From the NCBI GenBank assembly GCA_937991975.1, contig CALKLC010000120.1, positions 1-42,664 of the forward strand: a DNA stretch of 42,664 nt. Reading direction: 5' to 3'. Positions 1-8,546 of the stretch are shown here, piece after piece. Positions within the stretch are counted from its first letter, which is position 1. Each line of letters begins with the position of its first letter. A program made the position numbers and the translations under genes. Below the pieces are notes generated by a model that saw only the letters and a list, made by a program, of their open reading frames with translations, searched no databases and was not told the DNA's origin. This DNA comes from an uncultured Spirochaetales bacterium. GTDB lineage: Bacteria > Spirochaetota > Spirochaetia > DTKZ01.

Positions 1-271
1 GATACAGTGCCGTTCGCTCGGATTGGAAATAAGGGCCGTAGGGGCCTCCCACACGGGGCCCTTCGTCCCACTGGATACCCAGCCAATCGAAGGTATCGTA
101 GATATCCTGCAAGGCTCGGGGATCGTACCGTTCACGGTCCGTATCCTCTATCCTCAAGACGAAAACGCCACTGGATGATCGGGCAAAAAAGTAGTTGAAT
201 AGGGCAGTCCTAACTCCCCCTATGTGCTGCAACCCTGTGGGTGAGGGTGCATAGCGAACTCGAACGCTCAT
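1..271 (-). CDS. gltX: Glutamyl-tRNA synthetase, N-terminal part (runs off window start)
   Basis: Reverse-complement reading gives [72 protein letters not shown]; class I aaRS HIGH-like region (PSPTGxxHIGGxRTALFN) and RIEDTD. Not in the ORF track because it is truncated. Confidence 0.95.
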   Translation of the reverse strand, partial: MSVRVRYAPSPTGLQHIGGVRTALFNYFFARSSSGVFVLRIEDTDRERYDPRALQDIYDTFDWLGIQWDEGPRVGGPYGPYFQSERTALY

Positions 272-312
272 GAAAAGTCCTTTTGTGCAGGAAATGTTTT
301 GCGCATTATAAA

Positions 313-1092
313 CTAATGACGGAGTCGGTTCAAGAGATAGAGAAAAACCATCGAGAAGAGGTATACAATCAGATAGGTAAGGTTCAACCCTATTACGGGA
401 AGAAGGAGAGCAAGGAAAAGGTAGAATAGTAAGAGATTCATTACACTGTAGGCAAATCCTGTAATGATCCCCGGATACACTTTTGGCCCTTCCTCTACAT
501 GGAGAAAGACCAGCACTTGAAACAGAATCACAGGGAAAGCGGTCAATATCCCTGACCATGCAGGGCCAATGATACGGGCGATTCCTGTAATCGTCGCAAT
601 GGTGAAGGCAGTGATGAGCCCTCGTAGAAGAATAAGCCTAAGACTAGTCCCGGTTTTAGGAGGCTTGATCGAGGGAGGTACGAGCCATCGAACCAACCCC
701 AGGTTCAAAAAGATCATCCCACTGGTAACCAAAAGGGCTACCCCCAGCCGTAAGGGAAGGAGCCGTAATACGAGAGATACAACCCCATACATGAATATAG
801 CTCCGCTCGATGACCGGAAAGCAGAGATAATCCGTATCGGATGCGGGAAGAATCGATCGACAAGATAGTAGGAAAGAGAGAAAACAAGGGATGAGCTCAA
901 TCCTAAAATCCCCCAGGGAATCGCTTGCAGTAGAAAGGGGATCCCCTGCTCATAAGCTAAAAAATAAGTGGACAATCCAGCCCCTAGAGGCAACCCCATC
1001 AATATACCTCCAACCGCAGGACGGACTTTCCGGGAGATCTCTGTCAAGAGAATAACCAGTACTAATGTGATGAGAATCTTTACGAAAAACAT
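313..1092 (-). CDS. Polytopic membrane protein of unknown function, apparent internal duplication
   Basis: 259 aa, many hydrophobic segments; two similar halves ([14 protein letters not shown] / [14 protein letters not shown]). Confidence 0.7.
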   Translation of the reverse strand: MFFVKILITLVLVILLTEISRKVRPAVGGILMGLPLGAGLSTYFLAYEQGIPFLLQAIPWGILGLSSSLVFSLSYYLVDRFFPHPIRIISAFRSSSGAIFMYGVVSLVLRLLPLRLGVALLVTSGMIFLNLGLVRWLVPPSIKPPKTGTSLRLILLRGLITAFTIATITGIARIIGPAWSGILTAFPVILFQVLVFLHVEEGPKVYPGIITGFAYSVMNLLLFYLFLALLLPVIGLNLTYLIVYLFSMVFLYLLNRLRH

Positions 1093-1142
1093 ACATTTAG
1101 AAGATAAAAGAGGATAGTAAAACTGCCCCCGGACGAAAAATA

Positions 1143-1228
1143 TGCCGAAGACGGGACTTGAACCCGTACAGCCGGTTAGGGCCGGGGGATTTTAAGTCCC
1201 CTGTGTCTACCAATTCCACCACTTCGGC
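1143..1228 (-). tRNA. tRNA-Leu (UAA anticodon)
   Basis: Reverse complement GCCGAAGTGGTGGAATTGGTAGACACAGGGGACTTAAAATCCCCCGGCC...GGGTTCAAGTCCCGTCTTCGGCA: 7-bp acceptor stem, long variable arm, TTCAAGTCC T-loop, TAA anticodon. Confidence 0.95.
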
Positions 1229-1272
1229 CTCCCATGCATAGTACAATCTGAGTTTTTTTGCGTCAAGCGGAT

Positions 1273-2454
1273 CTATATTCTCCGAGGGATACGGATTTCC
1301 ACCCGCGTTCCCCTTTTGATTCGGCTTTGCACCTGAATCGTACCCTCATGGGCCTCGATGATATTCTTTACGATCACCAGTCCTAGCCCTGTGCCTCCCT
1401 TACTGAAAGAGTAGAAAGGCACGAAGAGGTGGGAAAGCATTTCTTTCGTCATACCCTGTCCAGTATCCTCTACGATGAACTGTACATGGGCATCATTGGT
1501 AACTGCATGGATCCGTAACGCCCCCCCCTGGGGCATCGCTTTGCGGGAGTTGTCGGTAAGGTTCAAGAATACCCTTAGCATCCGTTCTTCATCCATCAGA
1601 ACTGGGTCCTGCACCTTGTTCTGAATTTCCAGCTCAATTCCAGCGCTTTCCAAACCTGAGGCTATGTAGGATTTCAGTTTTTCGAAGAATTGATGAAGGC
1701 TCACAATGGAGAGATTCAACCGGATTTCGCCTCGACTATAATCCAGCAGTTCTCCAACGAGGAGATTCAATCGTTCAGTTTCTTTCAGTATGCTCGTGGT
1801 GTATTTTTTTACCTTGTCTGTATTTTCTGCGTTGAGGAGGATCATCTCTCCATAACTTCGGATCACGGAAACGGGATTGCGGATATCGTGAAGTACCATG
1901 GAAGAGAACTTCCCCAGGCTGGTCAGTCTTTCGTTCTTTAAAAGCTCTTCCTGGGCCAGCCGTAGTTCCTCATTGGCCTGCTGCAGTTCCAGGTTCCGCT
2001 GCCTGAGTCCTCCGACAAAGTACTCATTGCTCTTCCGAATCATCGCAGAGAGGGACTTTAGTATGGAAATGGCAATCCGTCCATTTTTCTCTAGAATTGC
2101 ATGAAAATCATCAAGGAAAATCCGCAATACTTCGAGGTCTGTCCTGGCTACCACTGTAGCACTTCGGGGCAACTCATCCACCAGGGCCATCTCTCCAAAC
2201 AGATGACCATCCGTATGCACGGCCAATAAATCAGGCTGGGTATCAAAGTAGTCTTTCCAGACTTCTGCAGACCCATGAATGATGATGAAGAAATAGTCTG
2301 CTTTATCTCCCTCTTGAAATACGATATCTCCCTGAGAGTAGTGTTTTCGTTCGCACACGAGGGATAGGGCATCTATCTCTTCATCCCTCAAATCTCGAAA
2401 GAAGTATACACTTCTTAGAAGGTCCCTTACTTCTGGATCCACTTTTTTTTCCAT
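1273..2454 (-). CDS. Sensor histidine kinase with N-terminal cyclic-nucleotide-binding-like domain (cNMP-HisKA-HATPase)
   Basis: GDIVFQEGDKADYFFIIIHGSAEVWK...LFGEMALVDELPRSATVVA (cNMP fold); SMVLHDIRNPVSVIRSYGEM (H-box); VEDTGQGM / GGTGLGLVIVKNIIEAHEG (G boxes). Confidence 0.9.
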   Translation of the reverse strand: MEKKVDPEVRDLLRSVYFFRDLRDEEIDALSLVCERKHYSQGDIVFQEGDKADYFFIIIHGSAEVWKDYFDTQPDLLAVHTDGHLFGEMALVDELPRSATVVARTDLEVLRIFLDDFHAILEKNGRIAISILKSLSAMIRKSNEYFVGGLRQRNLELQQANEELRLAQEELLKNERLTSLGKFSSMVLHDIRNPVSVIRSYGEMILLNAENTDKVKKYTTSILKETERLNLLVGELLDYSRGEIRLNLSIVSLHQFFEKLKSYIASGLESAGIELEIQNKVQDPVLMDEERMLRVFLNLTDNSRKAMPQGGALRIHAVTNDAHVQFIVEDTGQGMTKEMLSHLFVPFYSFSKGGTGLGLVIVKNIIEAHEGTIQVQSRIKRGTRVEIRIPRRI

Positions 2455-2481
2455 TCTTCCTGCACCCCTGTCCAGGGGGAA

Positions 2482-2514
2482 TAAAAAACCCCGCTACCCT
2501 TTAGCAGCGAGGTT
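2482..2514 (-). terminator. Rho-independent terminator at end of flaA pair
   Basis: Minus strand CCTCGCT-GCTAAAGGGT-AGCGGGG followed by TTTTTT. Confidence 0.8.
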
Positions 2515-2559
2515 ATGGCAACAGGTTTAGACTCTTTCCTCTAATCCCTCTCGAAAATC

Positions 2560-3288
2560 TCACCATGCATCCAGCATATCGTCTGGATCACGGTTTTCTT
2601 CTGCGAAAAGATCCGTTACAGCCCGTAAATCATCAAGGTAGATATAGTAATTCCCATACGTTTCCCTCATATCGCATTCGACGGCAAATCCGAGAAATTT
2701 AATGCCTGTCTGGGTGCTATAATGGGGATTCCGCTGTTCTATGGTGGGAGGTATTGCCACTACGAGTTGTTTCCAACCAGAGAAGTTCAGTTTACCCATG
2801 GTAAGTTCGAAGGGCCTACCCGAGAAATCCTCCAGGAGAACCTTCAATGTATGGTTGTAGTTTCGTCCAGCTACCCATACAGAAATAGTTTTCACGATTC
2901 CCGCGATCCCTAAGGGTCTGGAAGGTTTAATGGTAATGGTCGCAGCTCCTCGACGGAAAAACTCTGTCTTTACCCCCAGCACGTATTTATCTTCCTCTTT
3001 GATACCTATCTGCTGTTCATCGGGGATTGGTTTTTTTGCCGCTGGAGCACCTTCCAGCCTCCGGGCTGAAATGATTCCCTGGTCACTCGAGAAGGCCACT
3101 CTCCAGAACCCCGCATCCTCGAACTTGGAAAGGGAAATCTCTTTCAACTTCTGCTGGGCCGTGTCAACTCCGATATTCTGGGCAACTGGCTGTCCTGGCC
3201 CCGGAGTGGTGCCTGCCCGTTCGGTTTGAGCAACGAGGGTGGGTACCGCCAGAATAACGATCAAACAAAGGATACTTAGTTTCTTCAT
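2560..3288 (-). CDS. flaA: Flagellar filament outer layer (sheath) protein, FlaA family
   Basis: Signal peptide MKKLSILCLIVILAVPTLVAQ; FlaA-type C-terminus (YIYLDDLRAVTDLFAEENRDPDDMLDAW). Start moved to 3288 from the ORF-track 3369. Confidence 0.8.
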   Translation of the reverse strand: MKKLSILCLIVILAVPTLVAQTERAGTTPGPGQPVAQNIGVDTAQQKLKEISLSKFEDAGFWRVAFSSDQGIISARRLEGAPAAKKPIPDEQQIGIKEEDKYVLGVKTEFFRRGAATITIKPSRPLGIAGIVKTISVWVAGRNYNHTLKVLLEDFSGRPFELTMGKLNFSGWKQLVVAIPPTIEQRNPHYSTQTGIKFLGFAVECDMRETYGNYYIYLDDLRAVTDLFAEENRDPDDMLDAW

Positions 3289-3298
3289 GGTATGACTC

Positions 3299-4057
3299 CT
3301 ATTTTTTCCCTTGTGCTTCGGACCAGAGTTTCTGTACTTGCTCTGGATTGGCAAGTACATCTCCATCAAAGGGGGTTTCGAACATGTCGCTGAAAATCTT
3401 TACCTGATCTAAATACACGAAGAAATCATCCACCCTTTCATGTGGCTTGGTCCAAAGAACGAACTTCACCAGCTGGAGACCTTTGTACCGGGGAGCGTAG
3501 CTCACTGCCTGGGGAATATAATTGGGAATGTTGACCCAGATATTCTTCCAACCCGTATGTTTGATATCGCCAAAGTTCAATACATGGGTAATTCCTCTAT
3601 AGTCCATCAGATGTACTTCCAGATAATAATCCAGGTTGGAACCCCACACCCAGAGATCCATGTTCTTTACCCGGCCGGGGAGAGGAATTAGACGGGGGAT
3701 TAGCTTTCCATCCGACCCCTTCTGCCCGGGAATGATTTCGATGAAGTTGTACCCCTTCCGATCGAACTTTCCGTGAATCCCCAGCACCTTCAGTTCCTTT
3801 CCCTCTGGAGGACGCCGATGGAGAGCTTCAGGCCATGCCTTTACAAAGGCCATCTTGGGATACACATCCTCTCCTGCATCGGTTTTTATGATAGAGGAAA
3901 ATTTGCTTCCCAGGATGAACCAGGGGCTGGCATCGGGATTATCAAAGTCCTCCACAATGACCGACTGCAGATTGGTGGTAACCTCATCGGAAACGACAAA
4001 AGAAACAGCAAAAGGAAACAATAAAAGGCAAATAAGGAGCCTACCAGTTCTGTTCAT
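3299..4057 (-). CDS. flaA: Flagellar filament outer layer (sheath) protein, FlaA family
   Basis: Signal peptide; VIVEDFDNPDASPWFILGSKFSS...LPGRVKNMDLWVWGSNLDYYLEVHLMDYRG; tandem with a second FlaA paralogue; SD AAAGGAG upstream of ATG. Confidence 0.85.
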   Translation of the reverse strand: MNRTGRLLICLLLFPFAVSFVVSDEVTTNLQSVIVEDFDNPDASPWFILGSKFSSIIKTDAGEDVYPKMAFVKAWPEALHRRPPEGKELKVLGIHGKFDRKGYNFIEIIPGQKGSDGKLIPRLIPLPGRVKNMDLWVWGSNLDYYLEVHLMDYRGITHVLNFGDIKHTGWKNIWVNIPNYIPQAVSYAPRYKGLQLVKFVLWTKPHERVDDFFVYLDQVKIFSDMFETPFDGDVLANPEQVQKLWSEAQGKK

Positions 4058-4079
4058 GTCCTAACTCCTTTAGTAAAAC

Positions 4080-4096
4080 TAGCTTAGTTTAAGCTA
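4080..4096 (-). promoter_or_regulatory. 5'-terminal stem-loop in flaA leader
   Basis: TAGCTTA-AAC-TAAGCTA on the minus strand; 7-bp stem, 3-nt loop, at the predicted transcription start. Confidence 0.6.
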
Positions 4097-4102
4097 TTAA
4101 GG

Positions 4103-4131
4103 ATTATATTTCTTACATCTTCCTTTGTCAA
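4103..4131 (-). promoter_or_regulatory. Consensus sigma70 promoter for the flaA pair
   Basis: Minus strand TTGACA-17 nt-TATAAT (12/12 consensus bases, optimal spacer). Confidence 0.9.
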
Positions 4132-4137
4132 ATAGAA

Positions 4138-5022
4138 TCACGGAGGGAATATACTGTATGGAAAGCGGGATGGCATGGAACTGCCTGTAGTGAGAACCTG
4201 TGACAAAGCCCCTGCGTAATCTTTTCGCAGGCTCACGATAAAGGGATACTCCTTGATTCTAGGGAATCGCTCAATATTCTGCCCTATAATCCCCATATTT
4301 CTTCGGGTTCCGGGCCCTGATAGAAGTTCCAAAACGATAGATCCCGCTTTTCCTGCCCAGACCACTAATAGATCCACAGGTTCTGCCAATTCCTTTCGAA
4401 GATTCTTTCGTATAGTTTCCTCTGAATCGTACTTAGGAATAAGAACTGTTCGTACTCCAGGGGAAGGTTCTCCGAATCCCAGTTCCCGAAAGAGAGAAAG
4501 ATCCTCCTCACTCAGTATCAATAATTTTTGATCCTTTGGGATGGTCGAGGATCTGTACTGCTCCCAGCGCTTGAGAGCCTCTTTCAGGGCAGGCGCAGGG
4601 TCGAACGTGATTCCCCGCACATTGGGATGAAGGAAAAATCCTTCGGGGGCATCCATACAGAGAAAGGTTACACCTGGGAAACGAATCTCCAACGCTTCCA
4701 GTTCCAGTGCAACATAGGGGCTAACCACTACATACGAGTAGGTGTCTTCTGTCAACAGTTCTTCCAATGCCAGCCGATCCTTTTCACGAAACGCATAGGG
4801 AACCGTCTTGATACGATACCCGGATTCTCGTTCCGTGACAGCCAGTTGGCGGAGAAACTCGTCCCCCAGAATCGGAGAGGTGAGAGAATCCAGCACCCAG
4901 AGCACCTTTGGAGCCGAACAGGATAGAAGAACCATGCAAAGAAGCACCCCCCCTACCCAACGGATGCACCGGTAGATCTTGCGCTGATACAGACTACCCG
5001 GCCACTCTATGGTACGTCTCAA
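4138..5022 (-). CDS. Predicted lipoprotein, periplasmic-binding-protein-like (Med/BMP-like fold guess)
   Basis: Lipobox-like VLLCMVLLSCSAP; alternating beta/alpha pattern (YSYVVVSPYVALELEALEIRFPGVTFLCMDAPEG); TTG start overlaps the TGA of the upstream SDR. Confidence 0.55.
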   Translation of the reverse strand: MRRTIEWPGSLYQRKIYRCIRWVGGVLLCMVLLSCSAPKVLWVLDSLTSPILGDEFLRQLAVTERESGYRIKTVPYAFREKDRLALEELLTEDTYSYVVVSPYVALELEALEIRFPGVTFLCMDAPEGFFLHPNVRGITFDPAPALKEALKRWEQYRSSTIPKDQKLLILSEEDLSLFRELGFGEPSPGVRTVLIPKYDSEETIRKNLRKELAEPVDLLVVWAGKAGSIVLELLSGPGTRRNMGIIGQNIERFPRIKEYPFIVSLRKDYAGALSQVLTTGSSMPSRFPYSIFPP

Positions 5023-5771
5023 TCCCGTAGGGTCCCTCCATTTACCATCATGCTCTCTCCCGTGATGAATTTCGCTCGGGGGCTGGCTAGATAGGAAGCG
5101 GCAAAGGCAACATCCTCTGGGTCTCCCAATCTCTTCAGGATGCTGTTATCGATGAACTTCTGATTCTCCTCTTTAGACACCGCAGTTGCCATGGGAGTGA
5201 CGATCCTTCCTGGGCAGATCGCGTTGGCCGTGATGTTGTCCATTCCAACTTGCTGGGCAAGATTACGGGTAAAGGCAAGGACCCCTCCCTTGGAGGCGGC
5301 GTAATGGCAGGCGGCTACCGTTCCACCATGCTTTCCTGCTTCTGAGCTGATATTGATGATGCGGCCGTACTTCTGTCTGCGCATTCCAGGAAGTACGGCT
5401 TTGCAAAAATAGAACATAGCCCGCAGGTTCACCGCCATCACCAGATCCCACTCCTCTGATGAGATTTCCTCTATCTTGTGTAGCGGATGGATCCCCGCGT
5501 TGTTCACCAGAATCTGAATACTACCAAAAGTATGCTCCACCTCTGCCACAAAAGCGTTCACTTCTCCTTCTTTTGCGATATCCACTACTTTATAAAAAAC
5601 TTTCACCCCTGTTTTCTGCTGGATTTCTTTTGCCGTTTTCTCCAGCTCTTCCTTCTGCACATCGCACAACCCTACATTGGCTCCCAGGGTAGCAAACTCT
5701 AAAGCGATTGCTTTTCCTATCCCTCGGGCAGAACCAGTAACAATAGCACTTTGACCTTTCAACGAATCCAT
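5019..5771 (-). CDS. SDR family oxidoreductase (FabG-like)
   Basis: TGSARGIGKAIA (TGxxxGIG), NNAGIHP, catalytic Y-x3-K (YAASKGG), C-terminal MMVNGGTLRD. Confidence 0.92.
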   Translation of the reverse strand: MDSLKGQSAIVTGSARGIGKAIALEFATLGANVGLCDVQKEELEKTAKEIQQKTGVKVFYKVVDIAKEGEVNAFVAEVEHTFGSIQILVNNAGIHPLHKIEEISSEEWDLVMAVNLRAMFYFCKAVLPGMRRQKYGRIINISSEAGKHGGTVAACHYAASKGGVLAFTRNLAQQVGMDNITANAICPGRIVTPMATAVSKEENQKFIDNSILKRLGDPEDVAFAASYLASPRAKFITGESMMVNGGTLRD

Positions 5772-5795
5772 CGTTTCTTTCTCCTCTCCATTGGA

Positions 5796-6611
5796 TCAAG
5801 ATATCCGATTCAATACAGGAGCGAGAGTTTCCATGGCCGCCTGTACATCTTCGGCAAAACTCCTTTTCAGATTTCCTTCGATGGCCAGTTTTCCGTTGTA
5901 CCCACACGCATCGAGGATTCCTATGATATGCTTGAAATCGAGAGCCCCATAGCCGGGGAAAAATCGATTATTCTCCGATAGATGGAAACTGATGAAATGA
6001 TCCCGGTGAGTGATGATGGCAGCTTCCATGTTGGATTCTTCGATGTTCATGTGCCATGTATCGGGCAGGATATAGGTAGAACCTTTGTTTCTCCCTTCCA
6101 CCAGCGACCAGGTATCATCAAGGCTGTTCCCCAGAGGGGACTCGAACCGATTGATCGCTTCCACCAGGAAGGGTGTCTTCAACCGGGCTGCTTCTTCAGA
6201 TACTTCCTCGATGGATCGTTTCAAAGCCTCCCGATGGGCTTCGGAACTTTCCCCTGAAGTTCCTTTGAGAAATCCCGCAATGATCCCTGCTCCAAAATGT
6301 TTGGCAAAGGCAAGGAACTCCTTGGCCCGCCTAACCGATAGAGTGCGTTTCTTTTCGTCGGTAGAGGAAAGGGACAACCCTTCTGTTTTAGCAGTGAACC
6401 CCGTTGCGAACATGGATAACTCTAAATCGAAATCTTTGAGAAAAGATTTTAAATCTTCAGGGTCTACCGCATCAGGATTCCGAATGTTCAATTCTACCCC
6501 ATCGAATCTGAAACTCTGTAGAACCTTCATCCGTTCGATGAACTCCCTGTCCTTTCGATAATCGTCGGGTAACAGGGTCTGTAACGCAAGATAGTACCGG
6601 TATCTTCCCAT
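5796..6611 (-). CDS. Sugar phosphate isomerase/epimerase family (xylose-isomerase-like TIM barrel)
   Basis: FDGVELNIRNPDAV, FLVEAINRFESPLGNSLDDTWSLVEG, ILPDTWHMNIEESN, FHLSENNRFFPGYGALDFKHIIGIL, AIEGNL. Confidence 0.85.
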   Translation of the reverse strand: MGRYRYYLALQTLLPDDYRKDREFIERMKVLQSFRFDGVELNIRNPDAVDPEDLKSFLKDFDLELSMFATGFTAKTEGLSLSSTDEKKRTLSVRRAKEFLAFAKHFGAGIIAGFLKGTSGESSEAHREALKRSIEEVSEEAARLKTPFLVEAINRFESPLGNSLDDTWSLVEGRNKGSTYILPDTWHMNIEESNMEAAIITHRDHFISFHLSENNRFFPGYGALDFKHIIGILDACGYNGKLAIEGNLKRSFAEDVQAAMETLAPVLNRIS

Positions 6612-6627
6612 CGATTCTGCTCCTTTC

Positions 6628-7704
6628 CTACATTCCTACAATAGGTCGTAAGGTTTCTACTTCTTTCCAGCTGGTCACCATGATGTAGAGGTATAGCCCT
6701 CTAGGGTCCAGAGAGTCCCTCAACTTCCGTAGCTCATCCGGAGCAAAAGAGCCCCGGATCAAAAGGGGTTTCCCCGCTTCCTGCACTTGCTGCAAGTACG
6801 GAATTAGCCAGTCCAGCGGCGGCCCCCCCACATCGTTGTTTATTTCGTAACACCGAATCTCGGGAATCTGCAGCATCCTATCCAGCACGAACATACTGGT
6901 AGCGTGCAAGTGGATGAAACTACAGGAAAATCGGGCTGCCACCCGCTGATCCACCGGTTTCAGGTACTCCTCATAGAGGGTAGGAGATAGAACAGCCACC
7001 CCGTCTTCCTGCATCCGAATGATCGACCCGGGGGCCCAGAGGCTGTACTGGGCATCGAAGTACCCCCCCTGAAAAAGGGGAATCCCTTTCCAGGCTTCTT
7101 CGGTGATCCAGATGAAGAAATCCCCCATCCGTTCCAGTAACCTGTAGGCCCGCTCCCCTTCCAGCATCAGGTCGATTACAGCCTGTTCATGGCCGCGCAA
7201 GTTAATCACATAATCCAAGGGACCTGTGAGGGTTCCATGGGATACGGGGTACCTTCCCGCCGCATGCTTCACCAGCACATCGATGAACTCCATGTACTTC
7301 TGGTACCAGGGAGATTCGCGGTTCCACTCTACCGCCTCCGCTTCCTCCCAGCTAAGGTTCTGTTCTTCCGCCACTACGTTGCCCGGCAACACCCGCATGG
7401 AACTCCCCAGGATCCCCTCCCCCCAGAACACAGCCTGAGAGGGAGACGCCCCCCGAATAATATCATCCTCCATCTGTTCCCCTTCGGAAAGGAGTCTCTC
7501 CTGATCTTCCAGAAACTCCTCGGGGTGAATCATTTCCGGGGTAAGAGGAGCGTCTTTCTTCCAGGACGCACTGGCCCTGAACTCATCCAGGGGAAACCAA
7601 CTCTTGAAAGAAAACCCGACAAGCGGTCGTTTCACGGCTTCCCGTGCCCAAAACTTACGATACCCCTCGATTTTTTGGGGATCATTCCCGAACGCGTAAC
7701 CCAT
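6628..7704 (-). CDS. Uroporphyrinogen decarboxylase-like family protein (function unknown)
   Basis: URO-D-superfamily-like layout: LTGPLDYVINLRG, EDGVAVLSPTLYEEYLKPVDQRVAARF, FIHLHATSMFVLDRMLQIPEIRCYEINND. Confidence 0.6.
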   Translation of the reverse strand: MGYAFGNDPQKIEGYRKFWAREAVKRPLVGFSFKSWFPLDEFRASASWKKDAPLTPEMIHPEEFLEDQERLLSEGEQMEDDIIRGASPSQAVFWGEGILGSSMRVLPGNVVAEEQNLSWEEAEAVEWNRESPWYQKYMEFIDVLVKHAAGRYPVSHGTLTGPLDYVINLRGHEQAVIDLMLEGERAYRLLERMGDFFIWITEEAWKGIPLFQGGYFDAQYSLWAPGSIIRMQEDGVAVLSPTLYEEYLKPVDQRVAARFSCSFIHLHATSMFVLDRMLQIPEIRCYEINNDVGGPPLDWLIPYLQQVQEAGKPLLIRGSFAPDELRKLRDSLDPRGLYLYIMVTSWKEVETLRPIVGM

Positions 7705-7712
7705 TCAACCTC

Positions 7713-8534
7713 CTAGTTCATCTCGAACCCACCATCCACATTCAGCGTCTGCCCTGTAATATAATCCGATTCGGAAGAACAGAGGAACAAGGCCGCGGCC
7801 GCCATATCATCAACCGTTCCGGGTCTCTTCAGGGGGATCCGGGCAATGAACTCTTCGCTCGTTTTCTGGGCATCCACTCCAAAGGCTTTCTGTTTGAGTC
7901 GATTGTTCTCGTCCCACATAGGGGTAAGCACAACACTGGGGGCTATGGCATTTACATTGATGTTATAGGGTGCAAAGGCCAGGGCAGCTGACTGGGTGAT
8001 ACTGATCACTGCAGCTTTACTAGCCGCATAGGCCAGCTGGTACGCACGCCCTCTTCGACCAGAAATGGAGGTGAAATTGACGATCTTACCGTAGGATCTT
8101 TCCGCCTTCCCTGCTCGCTTTACCTCGTCGGGAATCAGCTGGATCATAGCCCTCGCTACAGCCTGGGTAGCGAAGGCTGTTCCCTTCTGGTTGATGTCGA
8201 TCACCCGGTCCCATTCCTCCTCCGTTACATCGAGGAAGTTGTTGCTCTGCACTACACCGGCAGTATTTACGAAGATATGCAATGCCCCAAAGTCCAGCAT
8301 AATTTGATCCACCACCTGTTGAGTCTCCCTGGGTTTGGAAATATCCAATCGGTAGGTTCTTGCCTCTGTCCCATTCTTTTTCAATTGGGCACTCAATTCC
8401 TCAAGAAGGTTTTCCTGAATATCCGCCAAGGCTAATCTTGCCCCCTCGCGGGAGAAGCGAAGGGCAATTCCCCTTCCAATACCCGAGGCCGCCCCTGCAA
8501 TAAAAGCTACTTTACCTTCTAGTTGTCCTTTCAT
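7713..8534 (-). CDS. SDR family oxidoreductase
   Basis: IAGAASGIGRGIALRFSREGARLALADI, VNTAGVVQSNN, YAASKAAVISITQ, GQTLNVDGGFEMN. Confidence 0.92.
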   Translation of the reverse strand: MKGQLEGKVAFIAGAASGIGRGIALRFSREGARLALADIQENLLEELSAQLKKNGTEARTYRLDISKPRETQQVVDQIMLDFGALHIFVNTAGVVQSNNFLDVTEEEWDRVIDINQKGTAFATQAVARAMIQLIPDEVKRAGKAERSYGKIVNFTSISGRRGRAYQLAYAASKAAVISITQSAALAFAPYNINVNAIAPSVVLTPMWDENNRLKQKAFGVDAQKTSEEFIARIPLKRPGTVDDMAAAALFLCSSESDYITGQTLNVDGGFEMN

Positions 8535-8546
8535 AGGTTATCCTCC

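Noticed and set aside
6085-6561. 158-aa plus-strand ORF
   Set aside because: Antisense to the isomerase CDS; Ser/Arg-rich shadow ORF.
7189-7716. 175-aa plus-strand ORF
   Set aside because: Antisense shadow of the UroD-like CDS; no motif and no SD.
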